Numbered from the stretch's first letter, positions 1 through 11,452 are shown. The stretch is DNA of 64,000 nucleotides from Eucalyptus grandis (GCF_016545825.1 NC_052622.1:40757263-40821262); one strand, 5' to 3'. The notes: a model not told the origin generated them from the sequence alone. Numbers and translations: made by a program.

Positions 1-558
1 TGACATAACATAACTTTCAATTTCTGAAATCGGATTCAAATTCGCAGTTATTTTCAATCTGGTGCGATTTTAGTGTGACCTAACCTACGGGGTAGCTTTT
101 AGGAATTTTTAGTACAATTGACCCGTGGTCGATTATTTTCGAGCCACATTGTACATTTTCGACACATTGACGACTCTTGGTTGTCGTGAAAGTCTCGAGG
201 TTTCAAATACGAACACATGGTACGAAAATGACAGAAAAATTGGTCTAGTACTGTTCGACATATATTTTGCAATTAAGTGGAATCACCCCACACTAATCAC
301 ATACCTCTATCGAATCGACCTATCTCTGGTCTCTGATCAATTTTGACGGTGTCGTAATGACCCTTGCAAATCAGCATGGTCGAGGAGTTGATTCTTGGTC
401 GAATTCTCAAGTCTATTGCATTAAAATCCCTTAACGGCTTCACAAGATAGTCTAGTTATCTCGTGAGTGATCAGCTCAGAGAATAGCACTATAAGTGCGT
501 CGATGAAAGGCCCAATTCTTTTAATTGAAAGCAAAATCTAAAAATTCAGGATGTCACA
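1..558 (-). mobile_element. LTR family A, 5' part of a minus-strand copy, truncated by the window edge
   Basis: Read on the minus strand, this begins TGTGACATCC at 558 and continues collinearly with the first ~560 bp of the LTR that starts at 60688. Shared blocks include a TCATCGAC stretch, a GTTAAGGGAT stretch, AAAATAATCGACCAC and GTAGGTTAGGTCAC. The rest of the LTR lies left of the window, so its far end and target-site duplication cannot be seen. No coding sequence is recognised; the short ORFs here are incidental. Confidence 0.75.
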
Positions 559-1369
559 AGACTTCGTTTAGCTCAATTTTCCAACGTTCATCCACAAGCA
601 TTGATAGGAAATCCCTTGCCATTTCACCCTTTCCCTGCTATTCGCCGCCGACCACACCACAACACCACCGGTTTCCTTAGCCGTGATCTTAACTACCGTC
701 GCGGTTCATTTGCCATTGACACCACCAAATCAGAGGCAAGTCGATATCTACTAACCTATAAGACGTGAATGATGTCGTTCCTTGGTGAAATTGTCCCATA
801 TGTTAAGATTATTTTGGTATACTCGCTGAATTGTGAACTTGGAGGCTATCGCGTTGATTTTGAGCTATATAGGAAACGATTTTATAACTGTTGTGGTCAA
901 GTCCGAATTGGAGGCCACGTACGTGCTAATTTCCGATATTTCGAAGCTCTAAGATTTTATGTGTGTGAACTACTTTGAAAACTTTAGGGTCAAAATTGAG
1001 ATCATTGACCGCCGATGTGTCAATTCCAATATTTTGAGAAATGTTCGTGGTTTTGATGAAAATTATTACGTATGGATGTTAAATCTTGAACACAAGTACG
1101 TCTTGAGCCTACACCCGTGAATTTCGAAAAACATTTGAGATTTAAACGTGAAAATGGATTTTATGGATTCGGTATCATGCTTTCAATTTTATGAGTTGAT
1201 TTGATTAATATGAGCTTGACATAATTTTTTTTAAAGACTTGTTGCACTAAGGTTCGTCTTATAAATTGAGGATTTTGAAATCTATGTAATTCTCATGCAT
1301 TGACCACTCGAACGATTTTGGCATTTAAAATGGTTTGACTGCTACACCATGGTTGATGTGTTATTGATG

Positions 1370-1690
1370 CCACCGGACCCCTGGGACGACGATGCCTCGG
1401 GTGTCGGGTTGCCTAGAGGATCGTAGTGGTAATGCCCCGGAAGTCTAGGGACTGGTAAGCCCTGGAGGTTCCCCAAGTGTCGAGATGCCTGGAAGGGTGA
1501 TGCAACACGTTTTGGATGCATGGGGACATCATTGTCATGGTGAGCCCCGAAGGTTCCTTGTGATGCCAGGTGGGGTGCGAGATGCCTGGAGGTGTAACGT
1601 AACACGCTCCGGATGCCCGTTGACTAAAATATGGAACAGGAAGCCTTCGTGATGCTAGGTAGGGTGCGATATACCTGGAGGGACGCAAAC
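1370..1690 (+). repeat. Degenerate tandem repeat inside the LTR-like segment
   Basis: Imperfect repeats built on GATGCCTGGAGG and on AACACG...GGATGC units recur, two of them spaced about 115 bp apart (near 1480-1520 and 1590-1617). The overlapping minus-strand ORFs are by-products of the repeat. The block occupies the same place relative to the 3' ORF as minisatellites in the other LTR copies. Confidence 0.5.
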
Positions 1691-1928
1691 ATTAGTCCTT
1701 TGGAAGATGGTGGTAGTGAGTCGTGATAAACTAAGCTTCTTAAACATCTAAATGTTTCATTGTATTGTGTTGTTTGAGATTCTTTTGAACTTATGCACAC
1801 TCATTGCTTTGGCTGTGTAGTTGTACTTAGATGATGATAGTTTTACGTAATATAGTTTAGTAGAATTTTGATTGCTGGGTAGTTGTACTCACCCCTCGTG
1901 GGGCTAACATATTATAGAGTGATAAAAA

Positions 1929-2191
1929 TGCCGCTGCTGCCCGTGTCTTCCGGTACCTTCTATGGCATTCCCGTCGATCTGCGATGGGAACAATTGGAGC
2001 ATCTTGACCTTGATCTAATAGGACTCACTTTCATCCGGATACGGGTGATACTGACGATCGACACCGGCCTCCCCTCAGGTCCTGTGTATAAGGAGTTTGT
2101 GAACCTGTATGTCCGGAGGGATGGACGTACCATGGGACCCCTGCCACCGTTGCTAGAGGATGATGATGGAGGCTCAAGTGGGATAGAGTAG
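1929..2191 (+). CDS. Divergent member of the LTR-internal short ORF family
   Basis: The ATG lies downstream of a CTCACCCC motif, as in the ORFs at 44958, 50517 and 63478. The 87-residue product aligns loosely with the 107-residue product at 63478: both have a hydrophobic stretch followed by an acidic residue, G-L-P, then an F/W-rich segment and a GPL motif, with an acidic C-terminus (LLEDDDGG). It lacks the WVD tryptophan and the LVPH motif, so similarity is weak. No known domain is recognised. It may be an ancestral relative or chance; it is listed because its position and length match the family. Confidence 0.3.
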
Positions 2192-2290
2192 CGAAGGACG
2201 GGAAGACAACGGTGAATTTTTGGACACTGGCACTTGAAGACAGATGGTGTTGTAGATGACTAAAGGAAAAGTCGGTCATTTTTTTTTTTT

Positions 2291-2600
2291 TTTTGGGATA
2301 TAGTCAATATAGAAAACTTTGGCTTTTGATGTACCGACAAACATCGTCTAACAAAATATATGTAAATAAAAAGTGCCCAGTTGATATCTATGGTATATAG
2401 TGTGCATCATTTTAAGTTAAGTTAAGATGGAGTTAGATACTCACTTCCACAATGATATAGCACAAGGACCAGGATGTTGGGTGTGGCGGGCCTTAAGGAT
2501 CAAATACCGTTGCAGCCTGAGGACATCACAGGCTGTGATTGGTTTGTATAGTCATCAGTGAACTGAGTTGTTATAGTTCAAATCAAACATTCTATAGCAA
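2291..2600. other. Short non-coding spacer
   Basis: AT-rich sequence between the LTR-like segment and the duplicated repeat. No gene, RNA or clear element boundary is visible. Confidence 0.3.
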
Positions 2601-4030
2601 GTATTTTGACATCAGACCCAAAAATTAGGCTCAAACATAAAGAAGAGAATGGCCCAAACTAGACCATATCAATACACTTGACTGACAAGATCAATCAGTT
2701 TATCGAGCCTAAATTTTCAATGGATAGAATTCAAGTGAAGTATGAAACAATGGTGACGATTTCTTGACTCAAAGCATGAACAAAAGTTAAAGATTATGTC
2801 AAGGAGTACCATCGATTCAGGATAAACCGTCACTAAGGAATCGGAAGCAATTGCAAATGATCCCTAAGCCCAGAATATTATAAATTTCTATGGAGAAATG
2901 CCATAAGACATAACCGGATCATCCATATAAAGACATAAGAAGAATAAATGATAGATGATCACGAAATTACAATGTCACTTTATAAAAATAATAATCATTA
3001 GCAAAGTAAACATCTTTGAAGATGGAACCCTTTGACTTTGAAAATACGAATATGAGAATATCATTTATAGCAGATCGAAATAGATTAGGTTCTGCTCGAG
3101 TTTGAGTTTGGATTTCGAATTAGATTAGGTTTCTTGATTCCAGGATTCATCTTCCTCTATAAAAGCATTTTGGTCGTATTTGGTCAGTTTTCACTTTCTT
3201 TACGCATTTAAGTCATCTTCATTAGCTGTTCATGTTCGGTTTCAATCATCGAGAAAACACGCCTTCAAGAATGTAAGCCCTATGTTCCGATTCAATAACA
3301 TTTCATGCAATTTCCTCGTTAACTTCAATCTATTATATGTACATAATTAATAATTCAAAATTTGCAATGTCCTTGAGACTTCAAAGCACATCATAATTCA
3401 TTCGCTTAATTGATCATTAATCACCCTCCATTGAAATTTATTTACTATTCAAAATAATTGAGTATTTGGTTATCCCAATCTTGAAAAAAATTCACGTGAC
3501 AGAGTGCGACCCTTGTAATAACTCTAAAACGCGTACTGTGTTGGTTGCCCTCCCCACCCTTGTCATCCATAACCAAAAACAAATCCTGTAGCTTTAAATT
3601 TTCTTCTAAAAAGCATATGGACTTCTTCATATTCGTATTATTTTGGACATCTCTATGATTAATGTTCAATCTTAAACATAATAAGTTAAAATAGATTGAA
3701 TGCTATGTGGATGGTTAAGGCATGTTATCATTTTATGGTCCAACAAATAATAAACAATATAAATTAATTAGTCAAGATGATTATCAAGTGAATTAATAAA
3801 TATCTTCCTTTCCAAAATTGAATTTAAGTTTGTCATCTCTCTACCATTTAAATATCTTTCCCAAATTCATTTTCATATTCATCACTTTAGACGCAAATTT
3901 AATTCGTTTTTTTTTTTTTTTTTTTTTTCCTTTTAAACCACTCATGTGTGCAATATTTGCTAGTTTTTAGAAGAAAATAATTTACTTTTCCCAATAGTTC
4001 GTCAGATATATAACGAAATGGAATTTCGAG
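2600..4030 (+). repeat. Left copy of a ~1.4-1.8 kb dispersed repeat (pair with 58320-60070)
   Basis: Several blocks recur in the same order and strand at 58.3-60.1 kb: GAATTCAAGT with flanks (2727 and 58469), ACCGTCACTA (2827 and 58545), AATGATAGATGAT (2946 and 58674), CATCTTTGAAGATGGAACC (3010 and 58750), a TCTATAAAAG promoter-like motif near 3156, and GCCCTCCCCAC (3548 and 59692). The CATCTTTGAAGATGG block and the TATA-like motif suggest an old LTR, probably copia type, but no boundaries or coding domains were found. Divergence is high. Confidence 0.5.
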
Positions 4031-4893
4031 GGACTTGAACAAAAGCTTTAAGCAACGCTCAATGGTTAAAGTTTATGTATTTATATAATAATGGGTTGAT
4101 CAACTGCCACTTAGAATTTTTAACCTCTATTCCATGGCCTTTTATTTTTCTTTTCTTTTTTATAAACATTTTCCCCTTTTGCCCAGTAATTTTGTGGTCC
4201 ACAAATCTGGGTCAAGATTCATGACATCTCAGGTGGATCTCCTTATCCACGTTGGGACCCCGACTCACATGTCCATCCATTAGCGAATCCACGGCTCACG
4301 AGCTTCCACGCCAGACATTTGTTTAAGTCCAGAATCATCCAATGACTATATGGCCATGCCACAACTTTTTTAAATGATGCATAAAAAAAAGATTAATCAA
4401 TTTTCATGTTGTGCTACTTGGATGATTTCTTAATGAGATCCTCGAGCTTATAATTTAGGCAACCATGTTCTTGATTAGACTTTTCTAATCCACTTCATCT
4501 TCCAACTCTGTTAAATTAAAGCTAGTGGTGCAAACAGACTTTTGATGTGAAAATAATCAGTAGTGCTAGAAACCTAAAAGTCATTGAGAGTTTGTTTAGA
4601 AGCTTTTTTCCAACCGTTGTATATGCAATTTGATTGGTGCAAATTGGATTGCCCCTTACGACACCAACTTTTTTGTTTCACATACCAAAAATTTTGACGG
4701 GGATTTGGAATCGACGACTAAAGACTTAATTAGGAAACATTTCAAGTTTATGGGGATTCAATTGTGAAAACTATGAATATGAGGGCCAAATGAAGAATCA
4801 GTGTACATTCAGGGACTGATCGTCCACATTTTCTAATAGATAGGGGAATGTGGGAGAAAACAAGTAGCCAACAAACCAGAAGTTCCTAGAGGA
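4031..4893. other. Non-coding sequence upstream of the OHP1 pseudogene
   Basis: AT-rich sequence, with a more mixed block at 4200-4320. It should contain the former OHP1 promoter, but no promoter element can be assigned with confidence. Confidence 0.3.
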
Positions 4894-4921
4894 CCGGAGA
4901 GAGAGAGAGAGAGAGAGAGAG
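4894..4921 (+). repeat. (GA)n microsatellite in the former OHP1 5' UTR
   Basis: A run of GA dinucleotides directly before the mutated start codon of the OHP1 pseudogene. Confidence 0.85.
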
Positions 4922-5023
4922 ACGGCTGCTTCTTTTACCATCCACTCATCTCCTTCTCTAGTTCCCACGACAGAGCTTCGAAGATCTTCCATGGAGGCCG
5001 CCACCATTACCAGTTCCTCAACT

Positions 5024-5028
5024 TCCAG
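5024..5028. repeat. 5-bp target-site duplication, left copy (TCCAG)
   Basis: TCCAG directly precedes the LTR terminus TGTAAAATA. The same five bases follow the other terminus at 11453-11457. Removing the insertion and one copy makes OHP1 exon 1 continuous. Confidence 0.85.
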
Positions 5029-5255
5029 TGTAAAATATGGGTTTTGACCCAGTAAAAAAAATAAAATAAAATAAAAAAAAGAAAGAAGAAGGAGAGGGAC
5101 CGAGAGCCTTCAGGAGAAAGAGAAGGAAAGAAAGGGAAAAAAAAGAAAAAAAAAGGGGGAAAAAGAGGAGATAAAAGGGAAAGAGAGAAAGAAAAAGGAG
5201 GAGAGAGAGAAAGGGAGAGCAGAGAGCTCTCGCTCAAAGAAAGGAGAGGCAGAGG

Positions 5256-5301
5256 AGAAGAAGAAGAAGAAGAAGAAGAAGAAGAAGAAGAAGAAGAAGA
5301 A
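5256..5301 (+). repeat. (GAA)n microsatellite
   Basis: Uninterrupted GAA/AGA triplets within the solo LTR. The serine-rich minus-strand ORF across it is an artefact of the triplet repeat. Confidence 0.9.
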
Positions 5302-5896
5302 AGAGGGTTTCGTGCGTTCTCATCATGGGAGCCTTGCCAAGCCACCTTAACTACGTAATGCAATGCCCGGTAAGTGCTCGTGCCGCCCGTTCATTCAATA
5401 AGAGTAATCTTGGACTTTACAAATTCGGAATTTTAGAAATATCGAGCAGTGAAGTATGATTTTTGAGTCATTGAGCTATGTATTTTGGTAGAAATGATAG
5501 CTTGGGTTGTTGTGGAGTTGTGGGACTTTACAGATCATGATTTGAGCTCACGGTTTGCCCAAAACAAAATTTTGAAGTTTATCGCGCGTGATGAACAGTG
5601 CGCGACCAGGACTTTGGGGCCATATTTTGTTGATTTTCAGCTTTATTTCGGGTTGGCTAAATTGGGGTTCTTGTAGTATGTTGGAGGGGCTTTCCATTGA
5701 TTATAAATACACTTGAAACGGAGTTCAGTGGAGAAAATTATGGCATGATGAAGTTTCGTGCTCAAGCTTCGCGCTATGGATGGCTTTGAGTAATTGTTTT
5801 GGTTGAGTGATTTATTAGCCCATAGGTGTTTTTTTTATAATCATAATTTAGTCGAGTCGTTAGTTGGAGAGTAGCATATTACTTGGTTTTAATATC

Positions 5897-6168
5897 GTTT
5901 TCGATTTATTAATGAGAATACGAGTGCGTTGGCTCAAGTAACCACATAGGTTGATTTTCGACTTTCCAGGTGAGTGGTGCTATCTCTTCTAAGAATTTAT
6001 AAGCTCGTGTCTTCAAAATGGTAAAGATTTGATATTTTATGAGTTATAAATAAGCATGTTTATTGTATAAAAGTTAGATCGGGCATTTACTAAGTTTTGA
6101 TATTTGAAAATAGTGTGAGAACTTCTTATGAATATATATTCTGTTTGATGAACGAAGTTGAGAAATAT
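5897..6168. repeat. Left copy of a 272-bp flanking duplication around the copia element
   Basis: From GTTTTCGATTTATT to GAAGTTGAGAAATAT this matches 9931-10203 with only about eight differences by eye, including one indel. It is solo-LTR sequence present on both sides of the copia insertion. Confidence 0.9.
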
Positions 6169-6881
6169 AGACAAAAAAAGAAAATAAATCGGACACCAGA
6201 TTTACATGATTAAGTTGTAAAGACCTACGTTCACGGGGAGAAATAGCAACGAATTTCACTATAAATCAAGCGATACAATGAGATTACACACTCAAGTTAC
6301 TCAAACACTCTCTCGGTGTTTCCCAAGCCCCAATTACACCAAATAACACACACAATGTTTAGCCCCGAAATTCCTCAAGAAATAATCTCTCAATCTCACG
6401 AAGGAATTACACGCAAATCTTACCACGAGATTTAATTGGCTTCAACACAACCTTCTTGGATGTAATTGACGACAAAGAAAATCCCTCCCAAGCACTCGAC
6501 AACGAGGCGGCACTTCAAGACCAATTCTTCACGATCAACGGCAGAACACCAAACACTCACACGGTGCTTCAAGACAATTTGTGATCCACCTCTATCACCC
6601 ACTGCCTCAAGTCTATATATAAGTAAAATCCTTATTCTTTTGCCAACTTCTCATAGGATTTTGTTTCCTATCCAAAACATATCTTTGTATATTTTAAACA
6701 AAATCCAAGTCTTAGTCAAAGTTGGACTTTCCTATTTTAGTAGCCAGACTCTCCAACGCAGATTCAAATTTGGGAAGTTGATCTTCGGATCTTCTTTGCT
6801 CGATTTCGAACATTCGCAACATATCAAATTCGGAACATTCGTAATTTTGCATTGGGCTTAAACTTGAGATATATTTTAACA
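6165..6881 (-). mobile_element. 3' LTR of the nested copia element, outer 30 bp missing
   Basis: Homologous to 9213-9930, with differences concentrated in the first ~200 bp. Read on the minus strand it begins TGTTAAAATA directly after a polypurine tract (GGTGGAGAT, 6882-6890). At the outer end it lacks the terminal 30 bp present in the other LTR (9183-9212). The join to the target falls in a short shared AATAT, so the end was trimmed before or during insertion. Confidence 0.88.
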
Positions 6882-7125
6882 ATCTCCACCTTGGCTCAAC
6901 GTTTGAGTTAAGTCGAAATCGCTTCGCAAAAATTCAAACTCTACTGCTACTTAGCCCCCGATAGGCTCAACCGCCATAGATATTGTCCAAGTCCAAGCTT
7001 TGCTTGAATTTCGCTATAACCGAGGACCTCATCAGAATACCGACTCCATATGCACCTTTAACTACTTCGCAAGGATTTTCCGACATAACCTCCTTAACCG
7101 TAGATAAAGCAAAACTATTGTTGCA

Positions 7126-7908
7126 TCAATATCTGTCATGAGATTGAATACGTACCTTGTTAATTTCAGCAGTTACAGCAACCATTGGCTCTACAAGTTC
7201 CACCTCGCTATGAGCACCATCTGTGTCGATTACTTTGGTAGTACTCATACTCACTACCTCAGGAGTTTCTAGTCGCAACTCCACCTCAAGCTGAACATCA
7301 TTCAGATCCGTTTGAATACTGCTATAATCACTCCTAGCCAGAAGTACTGGAGACTCGTCAAAAGTAACTTCTTTGTTGTTAATAGGTAAATTTATATCTA
7401 GGCACCACAACCGATCGCCTCGCTCACCTTGTGCATAGCCATGGAATATGCACCTTGCCCTCCCATCGAGCTTACCATCACTCACTCAAAAATAATACGG
7501 GCAACGTAACATTCTAATGATAGAATAATCAGCAACGTTGCCTGACCACACTTCTTCAGGAGTCCACCATTCAATAGCAGTTGATGAGGATTTATTCACC
7601 AGACAGCTTATCGTACTAAGCACATCAGCTAGGATTCTCCTAGCAATATCAACACTAGAGATTATTTTACAGGCCGTCTCTAGTAATATTCTACTCATCA
7701 ATTTTGCAAATTGTTGTGATTTACTGGCATTAGTGCGGTGTTTCACTATTCTCTCTTTCATGCATAATTTATTTGTCAGCTCCGAGCAGAACTCCATGCT
7801 ATTGTCAGTTCGCACATGCTTGATCGACTTACTAGTCTCCGTCTCGATCAAAGCTCCCAACCGCGTGATCCTGACATCACCATCAAACTTGTGCATTGGC
7901 ACAAACAT
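7126..7908 (-). pseudogene. Copia integrase remnant, RT and RNase H absent
   Basis: Two frames, 7486-7908 then 7126-7485, encode the C-terminal part of a Ty1/copia integrase catalytic core. Visible are ALIETETSKSIKH, RTDNSMEFCS (with one core Asp), a decayed form of the usual QQNGVAER region, TPEEVWSG and CPYYF. The second frame continues VSDGKLDGRARCIF and TFDESPVLLARSD, the segment that normally links integrase to reverse transcriptase. The zinc-binding N-terminus of integrase, the reverse transcriptase and RNase H are missing; about 240 bp of 3' UTR-like DNA follows before the polypurine tract. The element therefore cannot be autonomous. Confidence 0.8.
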
Positions 7909-9141
7909 CTAGGTCTTCCTTGAGCAGTCAATAGACTCTCGAACAGATGCATTCGACGTCTCTGCAGCAAAATTTGTTACTGTCTCACATTGAAGTTTAT
8001 ACAGGCATCCGTGCTTGATTCCTTTCATTATCACGAAGGCACCTCGAACAACCTTTAGAACTCCACCTTCTAAAGAATACTTGCAACCAGCTGAATCTAG
8101 GGCACCCAAGGAAATTAAGTTCTTCTTCAACTCTTGAACATGCCTCACTCCATTCAATGTCCTCATAATGCCATCATGCATTCTGATTTTAACATTACCA
8201 ACACCCACAACATCGCACTTAGCATTGTGAACTTTACCATTACCCGTGCACTGATAAGTGATATGAAAAGAACAACTAGAATCCATAATCCATCCATCAA
8301 ACGATGAATCATTAGTGATAGACAGGACATAATCGGCATTATCTGCTACAGTTGCAACATTATCTACAGAATCAACTACAATTTCCTTACCCTTCTCATT
8401 CTTCAACTTAAGGCAATCCCTTCTAAGATGCCCCCTCTTACCACAGCTCCAACAGATAACATTAGCAGTCCTAGATTGACTACGTCTGTTCATATTGATA
8501 CTACTTTTACCCACACGTGTTATAGATCTTCCTCTATTTTCAACTACTAAAGTAGTAGAAACAGATTGGCTAGAGTCTCTTCTACGAATATCCTCGCTTA
8601 GAATCAAATCTCGAACCCCATCAAACGTCAAACTTGTTGACCCAGAGGAATTACTAACAGCAGTAATAGTAGTATTCCAACTATCAGGTAATGAGGATAA
8701 TAGAATCAAAGCACGTACCTCATATTCAAAGTCAATCTCAACTGAACTCAATTGACTAACAATTACATTAAATTTATTAATATGATCAGCAACTGACGCA
8801 CCTTCGCTCATCTTCAAATTAAATAGATGTCGCATCAAACAGACCTTATTGATCGCAGAGGGCTTCTTGTACATATCCGACAGGGCTTGCATCAAATCAG
8901 CAGTGGTCTTCTTCTTCAAGATGTTAAATGCGACGTTACGAGCCAACGTTAGCCGAATAACACCCATAACTCATCTATCCAACAAATCCCAATAAGCTTG
9001 CTTCATCGTCTCTAGTTTCTCCCCAGACAAGGGCAAGTGCAATTTCATCTGATAAAGATAATCTTCAATTTGCATCTTCCAGAAACTAAAATCCTTCCCA
9101 TCAAATCTGTCGATTCTCACTTTTACTTCTTCTGTCGCCAT
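7909..9141 (-). pseudogene. Copia gag-protease ORF with one in-frame stop
   Basis: The likely start is ATG at 9141, 26 bp inside the primer-binding site, giving MATEEVKVRIDRFDG, a typical plant copia gag start. An in-frame TGA interrupts it near 8970 (LLDR-stop-VMGVIRLTL); downstream 352 codons are open. Domains in order: retrotransposon gag helices (LMQALSDMYKKPSA...LFNLKMSEG), a CCHC zinc knuckle (CWSCGKRGHLRRDC), an aspartic-protease segment (GWIMDSSCSFHIT, with Asp-Ser-Ser where active enzymes have Asp-Ser-Gly), and the GAG-pre-integrase motif (HGCLYKLQ). It ends SIDCSRKT before the deleted integrase N-terminus. It resembles the Tork/Tnt1 group of copia elements. Confidence 0.85.
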
Positions 9142-9167
9142 CTATTCGCTTCAACTTAGCCAAGCCT

Positions 9168-9180
9168 GGCTCTGATACCA
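9168..9180 (-). promoter_or_regulatory. tRNA-Met primer-binding site of the copia element
   Basis: On the minus strand this reads TGGTATCAGAGCC, the usual plant copia site complementary to the initiator tRNA-Met 3' end. It lies two bases inside the 5' LTR end, which fixes the LTR boundary at 9183. Confidence 0.9.
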
Positions 9181-9182
9181 CT

Positions 9183-9930
9183 TGTTGCGATAAGGCGAGC
9201 GATCGAACAATAATATAGACAGAAAAAGAAAATAAATCGGACACTAGATTTACGTGGTTCAGTTGTAAAGACCTACGTCTACAGAAAGAGCAGCATCGAA
9301 TTTCACTATAGATCAAGCGATACAAGGAGATTACACACTCAAGTCACTCAAACACTCTCTTGGTGTTTCCTCAGTCCCAATTACACCAAATAACACACAC
9401 AGTGTTTAGCCTCGAAATTCCTCAAGAAATAATCTCTCAATCTCACAAAGGAATTACATGCAAATCTTACCACAAGATTTAATTGGCTTCAACACTAAAC
9501 CTTCTTCGATGTAATTTATGACAAAGAAAATCCCTCCCAAGCACTCGACAACGAGGCGGTGCTTCAAGACCAATTCTTCACGATTAATGGCGGAACACCA
9601 AGCACTCACGCGGCGCTTCAAGACAATTTGTGATCCACCTCTATCACCCACGGCCTCAAGTCTATATATAAGTAAAACCCTTATTCTTTTACCAACTTCT
9701 CATAGGATTTTGTTTCCTATCCAAAACATATCTTTGTATATTTTAAACAAAATCCAAGTCCTAGTCAAAGTTGGACTTTCCTATTTTAGTAGCCAGACTC
9801 TCCAACGCAGATTCAAATTTGGGAAGTTGATCTTCGGATCTTCTTTGCTCGATTTCGAACATTCGCAATACATCCAATTTAGAATATTCATAATTTTGCA
9901 TTGTGCTTAAACTCGAGACATATTTTAACA
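9183..9930 (-). mobile_element. 5' LTR of the nested copia element
   Basis: 748 bp with TG...CA termini: TGTTGCGATAAG at the left and TATTTTAACA at the right. It is collinear with 6165-6881. It directly precedes (on the minus strand) the primer-binding site. Confidence 0.9.
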
Positions 9931-10203
9931 GTTTTCGTTTTATTAATAGGAATACGAGTGCGTTGGCTCAAGTAACCACATAGGTTGATTTTCGACTTTC
10001 CTAGGTGAGTGGTGCTATCTCTTCTAAGAATTTATAAGCTCGTGTCTTCAAAATGGTAAAGATTTGATATTTTATGAGTTATAAATAAGCATGTTTATTG
10101 CATAAAAGTTAGATTGGGCATTTACTAAGTTTTGATATTTGAAAATAGTGTGAGAACATTTTATGAATATATATTCTGTTTGATGAACGAAGTTGAGAAA
10201 TAT
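9931..10203. repeat. Right copy of the 273-bp flanking duplication
   Basis: It begins GTTTTCGTTTTATT immediately after the copia terminus and ends GAAGTTGAGAAATAT, after which the host LTR continues with TACATGTTTTGG. It pairs with 5897-6168. Confidence 0.9.
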
Positions 10204-10639
10204 TACATGTTTTGGGTTTGTGAAACCAATTCATGGAAAGCTCGACTTTGAGATGATTTATGGAAGGTTATATAGATATTGATTTGTGATAAGCTTTTTG
10301 AAATGTATTTGATTTGAAATTGATTTATGAGCCGGGTCTTGAAATTATTTGAAAATGTTTTATGAAAAGTATTTCTGGCGGATAAGTTGAGTTGCAAAAT
10401 CTTTTCATGATATATAAAATGTTTTATGGATTTGGTTTGAGAATTATGGATGGTGTTGTTCTGGATTGATGTGGATGCTCAATATCGCTGTGAGCCTAGA
10501 GAGGGGCTTGTGGGTATATGCATACTATTCTAGGATATCATTGTGGGCCGAGTCACCGGCTAATAATAGGTGGAGACCTTGCTAAGGGGGGAATCTTGGT
10601 CATCTCGTCACCAGGCGTTGTATCGTGACCATGGCTTGA

Positions 10640-11060
10640 TATTGAGCAATGGATTGGTCAATGGAGTAGACCATTGACATGTGATATAAGTTGGGTCAAT
10701 GGGATGGACCATCGACATGTAATTTGAGATTAGTCGTTGGAATGGACCATCGACATGTAATTTGAGATTAGTCGTTGGAATGGACCATCGACATGTAATT
10801 TGTTTAGATTATCGATGTGTGGTTTGATGAGATTAATCAATGGAATAGACTATTGATACATGTTTTATGAAATTGACCAATGGGTTAGACCATTAGCATT
10901 TGTCTATTATTATCTTAAATATTTTTGCTTTGAACATATTGTGTTAAAGTAAGAAATGTTATATTTTGGCCTTGAATGTTTGTTAAATTTCTGGGTTTGG
11001 TGTGGTATGAGATTAACCAATGGAATGGACCATTGGCATGTGAATTAATGAGATTGATCA
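10640..11060 (+). repeat. Minisatellite in solo LTR B, 38-bp core unit
   Basis: A unit running GAGATTAGTCGTTGG then AATGGACCATCGACATG is repeated exactly twice near 10726-10802. Degenerate relatives with ACCAATGG...GACCATTG continue on both sides to about 11060. It lies upstream of the 3' ORF of this LTR. Confidence 0.75.
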
Positions 11061-11321
11061 GTGGATTAGACCATTGATGTTTATTTCAATGTTATTATGA
11101 AATGATTATTTTTGTTATAAATATAGCTATGTTGAAGCGTATGTAACTTATTCTTTTTACTGTATGTTTGTTACATCCTAGATTTGGGTTAAAAGAGTTG
11201 CGGTTTGGTTTTGTAAATATGCATAGTGGGTGCTCGATCCGCTTAGAAGAGATGCACTACTCACTGAGCTATGGTTGCTCATTCCTCTATTTTCCAATCT
11301 TTTTCAGGTTTCTCGACTAAC

Positions 11322-11451
11322 GATGAGTAGGTACGAGAGCGATATGGTTGTGGGGACTTTTAGGAGTTGGATTCTAGAAGCTTTGAGGCTGCGTTCTTCA
11401 GGACGAAGGACGGTCGTGTCATCCCCATTCTTATTGGTTTTGGGGTGTGAC
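11322..11451 (+). CDS. Short ORF at the 3' end of solo LTR B
   Basis: ATG at 11322 follows ACTCACTGAG and a pyrimidine-rich TTTTTCAG/GT, the same arrangement seen before the ORFs in family A. The 43 codons run to the LTR terminus (MSRYESDMVVGTFRSW...). The sequence is not recognisably related to the WVD/LVPH products of family A. The longer frame through the LTR boundary into OHP1 exon 2 is an accident of insertion. Confidence 0.25.
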
Positions 11452-11452
11452 A

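Larger units (their letters stand above)
559..2290 (+). mobile_element. Plus-strand LTR-like segment related to family A or B, 5' end missing
   Basis: This has the layout of the 3' two thirds of the large LTRs elsewhere in the window: a GC-rich block (about 635-720), a tandem-repeat block (about 1370-1690), a CTCACCCC motif (1889-1896), a short ORF (1929-2191), then a GTCGGT-containing tail followed by a T run at 2280. It starts exactly where the minus-strand LTR begins at 558, so it may be the target of that insertion. The usual GTGACA terminus is not seen. Assignment is by layout and weak ORF similarity, so it is tentative. Confidence 0.4.
5029..11452 (+). mobile_element. Solo LTR (family B) inserted in OHP1 exon 1, itself interrupted by a copia element
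   Basis: It begins TGTAAAATATGGG and ends GGGGTGTGACA, giving TG...CA termini flanked by TCCAG. Without the nested copia and the duplicated target it is about 2.4 kb. There is no internal primer-binding site, polypurine tract or pol gene, so it is a solo LTR rather than a whole element. It contains a (GAA)n run, a 38-bp minisatellite (about 10640-11060) and, near the 3' end, an ACTCACTGAG motif followed by a TTTTTCAG/GT possible splice acceptor and a short ORF from ATG at 11322. The layout matches family A. It is probably Ty3/gypsy-like, but this cannot be proved without coding domains. Confidence 0.8.

Noticed and set aside
5007..5363. Serine-rich 118-codon minus-strand ORF
   Set aside because: It is the translation of (GAA)n and (GA)n simple sequence inside a solo LTR; composition explains it fully.
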